From ZC4RG30 sp040508085 (GTDB taxonomy: Bacteria > Pseudomonadota > Gammaproteobacteria > Steroidobacterales > Steroidobacteraceae), in assembly GCA_040508085.1 (NCBI GenBank), contig JBEVNO010000104.1, forward strand, positions 1 to 26,822: DNA of 26,822 bases. Direction: 5' to 3'. A program made the translations under genes and the position numbers. Below are positions 1 to 7,751 of this stretch, piece after piece; within the stretch, counting starts at the first letter, position 1; the number at the start of each line of letters is the position of its first letter. The notes below the pieces were generated by a model. That model ran no database searches. It saw only the letters and a list, made by a program, of their open reading frames with translations, and was not told the DNA's origin.

Positions 1-1160
1 TGGTCAATGGCGTGCTGCGCGTGGGCGAGAAGATGAAGGTCATGTCGACCGGTCGCTCGCATCACATCGACAAGCTCGGCCGCTTCACGCCAAAGTCGGT
101 GGGTCTGACGCACCTGGGCGCGGGCGAGGTGGGCTTCGTCATCGCCGGCATCAAGGAGATCGACGGCGCGCCGGTGGGTGACACCATCACCACCGAGTTG
201 CGGGGCAGCAGCGAACCGCTGCCCGGGTTCAAGCAGGTGCAGCCGCGCGTGTTCGCCGGCGTGTTTCCCGTGAACACCGAGGATTACGAGAATTTCCGCG
301 ACGCGCTGGCCAAGCTGCGCCTGAACGATTCTGCGCTGCACTACGAGCCCGAGGTCTCCACGGCGCTGGGCTTCGGCTTCCGCATCGGCTTCCTCGGCCT
401 GCTGCACATGGACATCGTGCAGGAGCGCCTGGAGCGCGAATACAACCTGGAGCTCATCACCAGCGCGCCCACCGTGATCTACGAGGTCGAGAAGACGGAC
501 GGGACCATCGAGTTCGTCGACAACCCCTCGCGGCTGCCGCCTACGGATCGCATCGCCGAGCTGCGTGAGCCGGTGATCACGGCGAACATCCTGGTGCCGC
601 CGGAGTATGTGGGCGGGGTGCTGGCGCTGTGTTCGGAGAAGCGCGGCGTGCAGAAGAAGATGCTGTTCCTGGGCACGCAGGTGTCACTGCAATACCAGTT
701 GCCGCTGGCCGAAGTGGTGCTCGATTTCTTCGACCGCCTGAAGAGCGCGACCCGCGGCTACGCTTCGTTTGATTACGATTTCAGCCACTTCCAGAGTGCA
801 CCGCTGGTGAAGCTCGATATCCTCATCAATGGTGATCGCGTGGACGCACTGTCTCTGATCGTCCACAAGGACAGCGCCTATCAGCGCGGTCGTGAGCTCG
901 TCGACAAGATGCAGGAGCTGATCCCGCGGCAGATGTTCGATATCGCAGTGCAGGCGACCATCGGCGCCCATGTCATCGCGCGGGCCTCGGTAAAGGCGCT
1001 GCGCAAGAACGTGCTGGCCAAGTGCTACGGCGGCGATCTGTCGCGCAAGCGCAAGCTGCTGGAGAAGCAGAAAGAAGGCAAGAAGCGCATGAAGCAGGTG
1101 GGGTCGGTCGAGATCCCGCAGGAGGCTTTCCTGGCCGTCCTCAATATTGGCAAGAAATAG
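1..1160 (+). CDS. lepA: Elongation factor 4 (LepA), C-terminal part, 5' end outside window
   Basis: Ribosome-binding translational GTPase EF4, which acts on stalled or back-translocated ribosomes. The reading frame is open from the window edge (first full codon at 3), and 385 of the usual ~600 residues are present. The N-terminal GTPase domain lies outside the window. What remains is the end of domain II (VNGVLRVGEKMK), domain III, the EF-G-like domain V fold (GFGFRIGFLGLLHMDIVQERL) and the LepA-specific C-terminal domain, which ends in a basic stretch (RKRKLLEKQKEGKKRMKQ) followed by EIPQEAFLAVL. That tail is characteristic of LepA and excludes EF-G. lepB begins 18 nt downstream on the same strand, the classic lepA-lepB pairing. 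The frame is intact up to its TAG stop. Confidence 0.97.
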   Translation, partial: VNGVLRVGEKMKVMSTGRSHHIDKLGRFTPKSVGLTHLGAGEVGFVIAGIKEIDGAPVGDTITTELRGSSEPLPGFKQVQPRVFAGVFPVNTEDYENFRDALAKLRLNDSALHYEPEVSTALGFGFRIGFLGLLHMDIVQERLEREYNLELITSAPTVIYEVEKTDGTIEFVDNPSRLPPTDRIAELREPVITANILVPPEYVGGVLALCSEKRGVQKKMLFLGTQVSLQYQLPLAEVVLDFFDRLKSATRGYASFDYDFSHFQSAPLVKLDILINGDRVDALSLIVHKDSAYQRGRELVDKMQELIPRQMFDIAVQATIGAHVIARASVKALRKNVLAKCYGGDLSRKRKLLEKQKEGKKRMKQVGSVEIPQEAFLAVLNIGKK

Positions 1161-1178
1161 GCTCGCGGGAGATCCCTA

Positions 1179-2273
1179 GTGTTTGAACAGATCATCCTGG
1201 TCCTTTCCTGGCTGCTGTGGCCGGTGGCGGCCATTACGCTCGTCGACGACTGGTTCGTGCGGCCGGGACGGCGCCTGAAGGCACTGCCGGCGGTGGCTGA
1301 AGACCCGCCGTGGCTGAAGCTGCTGCATGCGGCGGTGCCGATTCTTGCCGTGGCCGGAGCGATCCGCCTGTTCCGCTCGGAGCGGCTGGATTTCTCGCTG
1401 GTGCTGGTGCTTATCACGGCCATTGGCGGCGCCATATGGGCCCTGGACGCCTGGGTGCTGGCGCCCTCACGGCACCGTGCGGCGCTCGCGCAGGGCAAGA
1501 CGCCGGCGGCCGTCCCCGAGCCGGGCGTGGTCGATTACGCCCGCAGCATGGTGCCCGTGGTGGTGTTCGTGCTGGTGCTGCGCTCGTTCCTGTTCGAGCC
1601 ATTCCGTATCCCGTCGGATTCCATGATGCCGACGCTGCAGGATGGCGATTTCATCCTGGTCAACAAGTTCAGCTATGGCGTGCGCCTGCCGGTGATCAAC
1701 AAGAAAGTCCTGCCCGTCGGCGAGCCGGCGCGCGGTGACGTGGTGGTGTTCCGCTGGCCGCCGGATCCGGCGATCAACTACATCAAGCGGGTGGTCGGGC
1801 TGCCTGGAGACCGCATCAAGGTCGTGGCCGACCGGATCTACGTGAACGATGTGCCGCTGGCCGAAAAGCAGCTAGGGCGCTATTCGGATGGCTGCTACGA
1901 GAACATGCGGCTGGCCGAGGTGCAGACCGGCGAACACGCGCACCACACATTGTCCTGCCGGACGCCGGACTACCTGGCCAGCATGCAGCTGCCCGGGTGC
2001 AACCGGGACATCGGGCGCAGTTACATCTGTTCCGAGGATGATGCGGCTGCTGGCGCCGGGCTGCCGGACCGGGGGGACTTCGCAGAAGTCACCGTCCCGG
2101 CTGGCAACTACCTCATGATCGGTGATAATCGCGACAACAGTGCGGACGGCCGGGAATGGGGCTTCGTCCCGGAAGGCAATCTGGTGGGTAGCGCGCGCCG
2201 CGTGTGGTTCAATTTCGACTGGCAGCGCAAACCCAAGGTCGATTGGGGCCGCATCTTTGATCGCATCGACTAG
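1179..2273 (+). CDS. lepB: Signal peptidase I (LepB)
   Basis: Inner-membrane serine protease that removes Sec and Tat signal peptides at the periplasmic face. The start is a GTG preceded by a GGGAGA ribosome site about 7 nt upstream. Hydrophobic segments lie near residues 4-22, 48-63, 72-95 and 122-138. The catalytic Ser148 lies in PSDSMMPTL and the general-base Lys203 in YIKRVVGLPGD. Box E (GDNRDNSADGREWG) lies near 315-328. At 364 residues it is longer than the E. coli enzyme (~324), because of extra N-terminal membrane sequence and a periplasmic insertion near 239-284 with four cysteines. It sits between lepA and a DUF4845 gene with short gaps, so it is probably co-transcribed with them. 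Confidence 0.97.
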   Translation: MFEQIILVLSWLLWPVAAITLVDDWFVRPGRRLKALPAVAEDPPWLKLLHAAVPILAVAGAIRLFRSERLDFSLVLVLITAIGGAIWALDAWVLAPSRHRAALAQGKTPAAVPEPGVVDYARSMVPVVVFVLVLRSFLFEPFRIPSDSMMPTLQDGDFILVNKFSYGVRLPVINKKVLPVGEPARGDVVVFRWPPDPAINYIKRVVGLPGDRIKVVADRIYVNDVPLAEKQLGRYSDGCYENMRLAEVQTGEHAHHTLSCRTPDYLASMQLPGCNRDIGRSYICSEDDAAAGAGLPDRGDFAEVTVPAGNYLMIGDNRDNSADGREWGFVPEGNLVGSARRVWFNFDWQRKPKVDWGRIFDRID

Positions 2274-2287
2274 GGAGTAACGGTCTC

Positions 2288-2653
2288 ATGCGCAGTCGTC
2301 AGACAGGTGTCACGTTCATCGGCTGGCTGGTGCTGCTGGCACCACTGGCACTGGTGGTCTTTGCCGCGATCCGCCTCACACCGGTGTATCTCAACTACAT
2401 GGCGGTGGCCAAGGCCGTCGACCAGCTGGCAACGGAAAGCCGCGGCGAGGGGCCGGTGAGTCCGCAGCAGATGCGTAGCGCCCTGCAGGGCCGGTTCGAC
2501 GTTGAAGGCATCACCAATCCCGAGGTGAAGGACATCGACATCTATCGCGAAGGCGACGAATGGATGATCGAGGCGGACTACACCGAATCAAAGCCCCTGT
2601 TTGGCGGCATCTCGCTGCAGGTTCATTTCGACAAGCGTGCGGTGGTCCGGTAA
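2288..2653 (+). CDS. DUF4845 single-pass membrane protein
   Basis: A 121-residue protein of unknown function matching the DUF4845 family, found between lepB and rnc in many gammaproteobacteria. One N-terminal membrane helix (about residues 10-30) follows a short basic start, MRSRQTG. The remainder is a small domain, probably periplasmic, containing LTPVYLNY and ending in a strand-rich segment (WMIEADYTESKPLFGGISLQVHF). The start is supported by AGGGAG about 10 nt upstream of the ATG. The N-terminus (GVTFIGWLVLLAPLALV) vaguely recalls a pilin-like leader, but there is no clear prepilin cleavage motif with the expected Glu, so I do not call it a pseudopilin. Its operon position suggests a link to export or membrane assembly, which is inference only. 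Confidence 0.88.
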   Translation: MRSRQTGVTFIGWLVLLAPLALVVFAAIRLTPVYLNYMAVAKAVDQLATESRGEGPVSPQQMRSALQGRFDVEGITNPEVKDIDIYREGDEWMIEADYTESKPLFGGISLQVHFDKRAVVR

Positions 2654-2668
2654 AGCCGGCGCAGTGCC

Positions 2669-3397
2669 ATGGCAGTGCCGGACTTGACCGCCGGTATGCC
2701 GGATGCGGCGCTGGGCCAGTGGCTGCGTACGCTGCTCGGTCGGGACGTGCCGCATGTCGAGCTCTACCGCTCCGCGCTCACCCATCGCAGTGCCCGTCAT
2801 GACAACAACGAACGACTGGAATTCCTTGGCGATGCGGTGCTGGGCATGGTGATCGCCGAGGAGCTGTTCCGGCGCTTTCCGGAAGCGGACGAAGGCGACC
2901 TCAGCCGCCTGCGATCGCGCCTGGTCAGCGCCGGTCCGCTCGCCATCGTGGGCGCGCAGATCGGGATCGGCCCCATGCTGCATCTGGGCAGCGGCGAGTT
3001 GCGCACGGGCGGTTTCCGACGCGAATCCATCCTCGCCGATGCCACCGAGGCGCTGTTTGCCGCGCTCTATCTCGACGCCGGTCTGGAGGCGGTGCGCACG
3101 TTGATCCTGCGGCTGTTCGCGGCGCAGCTGTCGGCGCTCACCCCAGCCGCTGAGCTCAAGGACGCCAAGACGCGCTTGCAGGAACTGCTGCAGGCCCGCG
3201 GCGAGGCGCTGCCCATATATAGCCTGGAGAGTGCAGTGGGCGATCCACATGAGCAGGTCTTTTCCGTGCAGTGCGAAGCGCAGCTCAGCGACGCCGTGCA
3301 GCTGCGCGCCCATGGCGCAGGCTCGAGCAGGCGCCGGGCCGAGCAGGAAGCTGCCTCCGGAGTGCTCGAACAGCTGACCCGCAGGTGGCACCCATGA
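2669..3397 (+). CDS. rnc: Ribonuclease III
   Basis: Double-strand-specific endoribonuclease that processes rRNA precursors and some mRNAs. The catalytic domain carries the RNase III signature NERLEFLGDAVL with acidic residues Glu48, Glu51 and Asp55. The second acidic pair lies in ILADATEALFAALYLDAG (Asp124 and Glu127). A C-terminal dsRNA-binding domain follows from about residue 160, with the typical GSSRRRAEQEAA near its end. Its 242 residues exceed the ~226 of E. coli slightly because of a longer N-terminus. The gene starts 15 nt after the DUF4845 gene, and its TGA overlaps the era ATG in an ATGA arrangement, implying translational coupling. Confidence 0.98.
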   Translation: MAVPDLTAGMPDAALGQWLRTLLGRDVPHVELYRSALTHRSARHDNNERLEFLGDAVLGMVIAEELFRRFPEADEGDLSRLRSRLVSAGPLAIVGAQIGIGPMLHLGSGELRTGGFRRESILADATEALFAALYLDAGLEAVRTLILRLFAAQLSALTPAAELKDAKTRLQELLQARGEALPIYSLESAVGDPHEQVFSVQCEAQLSDAVQLRAHGAGSSRRRAEQEAASGVLEQLTRRWHP

Positions 3398-4302
3398 CCA
3401 GCGCCGAAAGCGGCGCCGTGCATCGTTGCGGTTTCGCCGCGCTGATCGGGCGGCCCAACGTGGGCAAATCCACGCTGCTGAATGCCCTCACCGGCCACAA
3501 GATCTCCATTGTGAGCCCCAAGCCGCAGACCACGCGCCACCGCGTGCTGGGCTTGCTGAACCTGCCTGATGCGCAGATCGCTTTCGTCGATACGCCGGGC
3601 CTGCATCGCCAGGAGGGCCGGGCGCTGAACCGTGTCATGAACCGGACGGCGGCGGCTGCGGCACTGGACGCGGATCTCATCGTCTTCATCGTTGAAGCGC
3701 TGCGCTTCGGTGACGAGGACGAGCTGGCCCTGCAGCGGGCCCGCGAAGCGGGCCGGCCCATCATCGCAATCGTCAACAAGGTCGACCTGGTATATCCGCG
3801 CGAGCGCCTGCTGCCTTACCTTGAGCGCCTGTCGGGAATGCACGATTTTGTCGAGGTCATCCCCATGTCCGCGCAGGACGCGCGCGACATCGCGCGCCTG
3901 GTGCAGGTGATCGCGCGCCACCTGCCGGAATCGCCACCGCTGTTTCCCGCCGAGCAGCTGACGGACCGCAGCCAGAACTTCCGCATTGCCGAACTGATCC
4001 GCGAGAAGCTGACGCTGGAACTGAATGAAGAGCTGCCCTATGGCATTGCGGTGGAAGTCGAGGGCACGGGCGAGGAAGAAGATGGGCAGCTGGTGGTGTC
4101 GGCGGTGATCTGGGTGGATCGTGAGGGCCAGAAGCCGATCGTCATCGGTGCGGGCGGAGACCGCCTGAAGCGCGTGGGCAGCGCGGCGCGACGTGAGCTC
4201 AACGAGTTGCTGGGACGTCGCCTCCACCTCAACCTGTGGGTCAAGGTGCGTGAAGGCTGGGCCGACAATGCGCAGGCGTTGAATCAGCTCGGGATGGAAT
4301 GA
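3394..4302 (+). CDS. era: GTPase Era
   Basis: Essential GTPase that binds the 3' end of 16S rRNA during 30S maturation. The frame is open further upstream, but I chose the ATG at 3394 because it overlaps the rnc stop (ATGA) and gives 302 residues, the normal family length (301 in E. coli). G1 is GRPNVGKS (about 19-26), the switch/G2 region is KPQTTRHR, G3 is DTPG (66-69) and G4 is NKVD (128-131). The C-terminal KH domain carries PIVIGAGGDRLKRVG and ends in LNLWVKVREGW. Co-translation with rnc is the usual arrangement. The stop overlaps the recO start. Confidence 0.98.
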   Translation: MTSAESGAVHRCGFAALIGRPNVGKSTLLNALTGHKISIVSPKPQTTRHRVLGLLNLPDAQIAFVDTPGLHRQEGRALNRVMNRTAAAAALDADLIVFIVEALRFGDEDELALQRAREAGRPIIAIVNKVDLVYPRERLLPYLERLSGMHDFVEVIPMSAQDARDIARLVQVIARHLPESPPLFPAEQLTDRSQNFRIAELIREKLTLELNEELPYGIAVEVEGTGEEEDGQLVVSAVIWVDREGQKPIVIGAGGDRLKRVGSAARRELNELLGRRLHLNLWVKVREGWADNAQALNQLGME

Positions 4303-4925
4303 TGCACCGGGTGGGGCATGCCGCGGCGTTCATGCTGCACCATCGTCCCTGGGGCGATGCGGGGCGCGTGGTCGAGTTGTTCACGCTGCAGCATGGGCGC
4401 ATCTCGACCTTTGCGCGCGGCGTGCGGGGCGCGCAGTCGCGCCTGGCCGGCGTGTTGCAACCCTTCGTGCCACTGCTCGTGTCCTGGGCCGGGCGCGGCG
4501 AGGCACCGCGCCTCACCGGCGCCGAAGTGGACCATGCGAACACCGTACGCGACGGCCTGCCACATGAGCGCCTGATGTCGGCCTGGTACCTGTCCGAACT
4601 GGTGCTGTCGCTGACGGCGCGGCATGATCCGCAACCTGAACTATATGCGCACTACGCCGCCGCGCTGGCTGGGCTGCGTGGCGCCGGCAGCCAGGATCGC
4701 ACGCTGCGCCTGTTCGAGAAGCGCCTGCTGGATGTGCTGGGATATGGCGTCGCCGACCTCGATGAAGCGGATTTTGAAGATCCCGCGCAACTGCTGCGGC
4801 TGCGGCCCGTGCTGAAGCAGGCTGTGTCGCAATGCCTGGAGGGCCGCAACCTGCGCACCCGCGCGGTGGCGATCTCGCTGCGGGAATTCGGTCGCGCGCA
4901 GCGCGAGGTACAGGATGGCCGCTGA
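4299..4925 (+). CDS. recO: DNA repair protein RecO
   Basis: RecO works with RecF/RecR to load RecA on SSB-coated single-stranded DNA and to anneal strands. The N-terminal OB-fold is recognisable (AAFMLHHRPWGDAGRVVELFT, then GRISTFARGVRGAQSR). A helical domain follows (LMSAWYLSELVLSLT, RLFEKRLLDVLGYG). The length is 208 residues against ~242 in E. coli, with most of the deficit at the C-terminus. No zinc-finger cysteine cluster is seen, as is common in gammaproteobacterial RecO. The start uses tandem ATG codons (ATGATG) overlapping the era stop. The 3' end overlaps pdxJ by 11 nt, and era-recO-pdxJ is the standard order. Confidence 0.93.
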   Translation: MMHRVGHAAAFMLHHRPWGDAGRVVELFTLQHGRISTFARGVRGAQSRLAGVLQPFVPLLVSWAGRGEAPRLTGAEVDHANTVRDGLPHERLMSAWYLSELVLSLTARHDPQPELYAHYAAALAGLRGAGSQDRTLRLFEKRLLDVLGYGVADLDEADFEDPAQLLRLRPVLKQAVSQCLEGRNLRTRAVAISLREFGRAQREVQDGR

Positions 4926-5649
4926 GGGCATCGCGCTCGGCGTGAATGTCGATCATGTGGCGACGGTGCGCCAGGCTCGCCGTGCACGCCATCCGGATCC
5001 GGTGCAGGCCGCGCTGCTGGCCGAGCAGGCTGGTGCGGACAGCATCACCATGCACCTGCGTGAGGATCGCCGGCACATCATTGACCGCGACCCTGAAGCG
5101 CTTATGCCCCTGATGCGCACCCGTCTGAATCTGGAAATGGCCATCACCGACGAGATGATCGGCATTGCGCTGCGGCTGCGTCCGGGCGACTGCTGCCTGG
5201 TGCCGGAGAAGCGCACCGAGGTGACCACCGAGGGCGGGCTGGACGTTGCGGGCCAGCTGGCGCTGGTGGGCCACGCCGTTGCGCAGCTGTCAGCGGCCGG
5301 CATCCGGGTATCCCTGTTCATCGATCCGGATGCGGCGCAGATCGAGGCTTCGCATGCCAGCGGTGCACCGGTGATCGAGCTGCATACCGGCAGCTACGCG
5401 CAGGCGCAGGGCGCGCAGCAGGCACGCGAGCTGGAGCGCCTGCGCGCCGCAGCGCGGCAGGCCGGGCAACTGGGCCTGACGGTGCATGCCGGCCACGGCC
5501 TCGACTATTCCAATGTGCAGCCGGTGGCCGCCATTCCCGAGATCGTCGAACTCAACATCGGCTACGCCATCGTCGGCCGCGCCATGTTTGTTGGCCTGGC
5601 CGATGCGGTCCGCGAGATGAAGGCGCTGATGCTCGCCGCGCGCGCATGA
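4915..5649 (+). CDS. pdxJ: Pyridoxine 5'-phosphate synthase (PdxJ)
   Basis: Condenses 1-deoxyxylulose 5-phosphate with 3-amino-1-hydroxyacetone 1-phosphate, the ring-closing step of de novo vitamin B6 synthesis. It is a TIM barrel of 244 residues (243 in E. coli). The N-terminal LGVNVDHVATVRQAR, ADSITMHLREDRRHI, the glutamate in LEMA (about 74) and HAGHGLDYSNV with active-site His194 are all intact. The terminal phosphate-binding segment reads ELNIGYAIVGRAMF, with Tyr217 where I recall His in E. coli. The usual downstream partner acpS is missing here and an exonuclease gene takes its place, overlapping in ATGA form. Confidence 0.98.
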   Translation: MAAEGIALGVNVDHVATVRQARRARHPDPVQAALLAEQAGADSITMHLREDRRHIIDRDPEALMPLMRTRLNLEMAITDEMIGIALRLRPGDCCLVPEKRTEVTTEGGLDVAGQLALVGHAVAQLSAAGIRVSLFIDPDAAQIEASHASGAPVIELHTGSYAQAQGAQQARELERLRAAARQAGQLGLTVHAGHGLDYSNVQPVAAIPEIVELNIGYAIVGRAMFVGLADAVREMKALMLAARA

Positions 5650-6425
5650 ACCACCTGGTGTTCGACATCGAGACCGTTCCGGATGTGGAATTCGGCCGGC
5701 GCCTGCTGCAACTGGATGGCTTGCCCGATGTGGCGGTGGCCGATGCCATGTTCGCGCTGCGCCGCGCGCGCACCGGCAATGAATTCCTGCCGCATCCGCA
5801 GCAGCGCATCGTCGCCATTGCCTGTGCACTGCGTCGCGGGGATTCGCTGAAGGTGTGGAGTCTGGGCGATGCCGCCAGCGGCGAGAAGGAATTGCTCGAG
5901 CGCTTCTTCGAGGGCATCGAACGCTTCTCTCCGGACCTTGTCTCATGGAACGGTGCGGGCTTCGACCTGCCGGTGATGCACTACCGCTGCATGCTGCACG
6001 GTGTGCGCGCCATCCGCTACTGGGAGACCGGGGACGAGGACAATGCCTTCCGCTACAACAACTACCTGAGCCGCTTCCACTGGCGCCACCTCGACCTGAT
6101 GGACGTGCTGGCCGGCTTCCAGCCGCGCGCCAGTACCAGCCTTGCGGACATGGCCGCCTTGCTGGGTTTCCCAGGCAAGCTCGGCTTTTCCGGTGCCCAG
6201 GTATGGGATGCCTGGCAGACAGGCAATCTGGACGGCATCCGCCGGTACTGCGAAACCGACGTGCTTAACACCTACCTCGTCTTCCTCGCGTTCCAGCGCA
6301 TGCGCGGCCGGCTGGATACCTCCGGATTCCACGCCGAATGCCAGCGCGTGCGCGATCTGCTGCGCAATTCGGGCGAAACCCACCACGGCGAGTTTCTGCA
6401 GCAATGGCCAGAGCCCGCGCAATAG
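5646..6425 (+). CDS. Predicted PolB-like 3'-5' exonuclease (DEDDy family)
   Basis: A 259-residue protein matching the stand-alone exonuclease family related to the proofreading domain of family B DNA polymerases (the DNA_pol_B_exo2 type). All three exo motifs are visible. Exo I is FDIET with Asp7 and Glu9. Exo II lies in VSWNGAGFDLPVM with Asp107. Exo III is YCETD with Tyr201 and Asp205, the DEDDy form, so it should be a metal-dependent nuclease. There is no polymerase domain. The natural substrate is not known to me. It overlaps pdxJ by 4 nt and rlmD by 22 nt, so it is embedded in the operon. Its company with recO hints at DNA repair, which is inference. Confidence 0.9.
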   Translation: MNHLVFDIETVPDVEFGRRLLQLDGLPDVAVADAMFALRRARTGNEFLPHPQQRIVAIACALRRGDSLKVWSLGDAASGEKELLERFFEGIERFSPDLVSWNGAGFDLPVMHYRCMLHGVRAIRYWETGDEDNAFRYNNYLSRFHWRHLDLMDVLAGFQPRASTSLADMAALLGFPGKLGFSGAQVWDAWQTGNLDGIRRYCETDVLNTYLVFLAFQRMRGRLDTSGFHAECQRVRDLLRNSGETHHGEFLQQWPEPAQ

Positions 6426-7744
6426 CTCCCGTGCCGGTCACCGGCCGCGTGGCGGGCCTGAACCAGCAGGGCTGGGGAGTCGTGCGCGCGGGCAAGACAG
6501 TCTTCGTGGCGGGCGCATTGCCGGGTGAGCTGGTGGAATACCGCGTGCGCCGGCGGCAGCGTAGCCACGACGAGGCCGAGCTGCTGCAGGTACTGGAGCC
6601 TGCAGCCGATCGCGTGGTGCCGCGCTGCGCGCATTACGGAGTCTGCGGCGGCTGCGTGATGCAGCACCTGGCGCCGGCTGCGCAGCTGGCAGTCAAGGAT
6701 ATGGAGCTGCGCGAGGCGCTGCGCCGCGTGGGCAAGGTCGAGCCGGAGCGCTGGCTCGCTCCGCTGGCTGGCGACCCGTGGCAATACCGCCGCCGGGCCC
6801 GCCTCGGCGCGCGGTTCGTGCCGGCCAAGGGGCGCTCCCTGGTGGGCTTCCGCGAGAAGATGACCACCTACGTGACCGACGTGCAGCGGTGCGAAGTGCT
6901 GGCACCGCCGGTGGGGAATCTGGTCGGGGCGTTGTCCGCTTTGGTGACCACGTTGTCGATTCCGGAACGCATCCCGCAGATCGAGGTGGCCATAGGCGAT
7001 AACCAGGTCGTGCTGGTGATGCGGGTGCTGTCACCGCCGACGACTGCGGACCGTGAGTTGCTGCAGGCTTTCGAGCGCGCCCACGGGCTGCGCCTGTTGT
7101 TGCAGGCCGGCCGTCCTGATCAGCTGGAGACCTTGTCGGGCGAGCCCCCAGTGCTGTGGTATGAACTGCCCCAGTTCGGGCTCAAACTGGCCTTCGAGCC
7201 CGCCGACTTCATACAGGTCAATGGCCCGATGAACCGCCTGCTGATCGACCAGGTCCTGGGATTGATGGAACTGGATGAGCAGGCCGAAGTGCTCGATCTC
7301 TTCTGCGGCCTGGGCAATTTCACTCTGCCCATGGCCACGCGCGCGCGCCGCGTCGTGGGCATCGAAGGGGACGCCGGATTGATCCAGCGCGCCACGGCCA
7401 ATGCCGCAGCCAATGGCATCAGCAATGCGTCATTCCACGTCGGCGATCTGGCCGGGGAAGCCGCGGTCCAAAGGTGCCTGCAACTGGCACAGGGCGGACG
7501 CTACTCGCATGTTCTGGTTGACCCGCCCCGCACCGGCGCGCTTGATGTGCTGCCGGCGCTGGTCCGGCTTGCACCGCGGCGGCTGGTGTATGTGTCCTGC
7601 CACCCCGGCAGCCTGGCCCGTGACCTGGGGATTCTGGTAACCGGACACGGTTTCAGGCTGCGGGCCGCGGGTATTGTCGATATGTTTCCACATACTAGTC
7701 ACGTGGAGTCCGTCGCCGTGCTGGACGGACCCGAAGGAAGCTGA
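6404..7744 (+). CDS. rlmD: 23S rRNA (uracil-1939-C5)-methyltransferase RlmD
   Basis: S-adenosylmethionine-dependent enzyme making m5U1939 in 23S rRNA, with a [4Fe-4S] cluster. An upstream open frame exists, but the ATG at 6404 gives 446 residues starting at the N-terminal TRAM domain (APVPVTGRVAGLNQQGWGVV), close to the E. coli length of 433. Cluster ligands fit Cys75, Cys81, Cys84 (CAHYGVCGGC) and Cys163 (QRCEV). The SAM site is LDLFCGLGNFTLPM. The uracil-activating region is LVDPPRTG (Asp373) and the nucleophile is Cys399 in YVSCHPGSLARDL. This set favours RlmD over TrmA or RlmC. It overlaps the exonuclease gene by 22 nt and precedes nagZ by 7 nt. Confidence 0.95.
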   Translation: MARARAIAPVPVTGRVAGLNQQGWGVVRAGKTVFVAGALPGELVEYRVRRRQRSHDEAELLQVLEPAADRVVPRCAHYGVCGGCVMQHLAPAAQLAVKDMELREALRRVGKVEPERWLAPLAGDPWQYRRRARLGARFVPAKGRSLVGFREKMTTYVTDVQRCEVLAPPVGNLVGALSALVTTLSIPERIPQIEVAIGDNQVVLVMRVLSPPTTADRELLQAFERAHGLRLLLQAGRPDQLETLSGEPPVLWYELPQFGLKLAFEPADFIQVNGPMNRLLIDQVLGLMELDEQAEVLDLFCGLGNFTLPMATRARRVVGIEGDAGLIQRATANAAANGISNASFHVGDLAGEAAVQRCLQLAQGGRYSHVLVDPPRTGALDVLPALVRLAPRRLVYVSCHPGSLARDLGILVTGHGFRLRAAGIVDMFPHTSHVESVAVLDGPEGS

Positions 7745-7751
7745 AGCGCGC

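Noticed and set aside
2288..2380. DUF4845 protein as a type IV pseudopilin
   Set aside because: The leader has a hydrophobic stretch after GVTFIGW, but lacks a convincing prepilin peptidase site with Glu at +5 and a pilin-like body.
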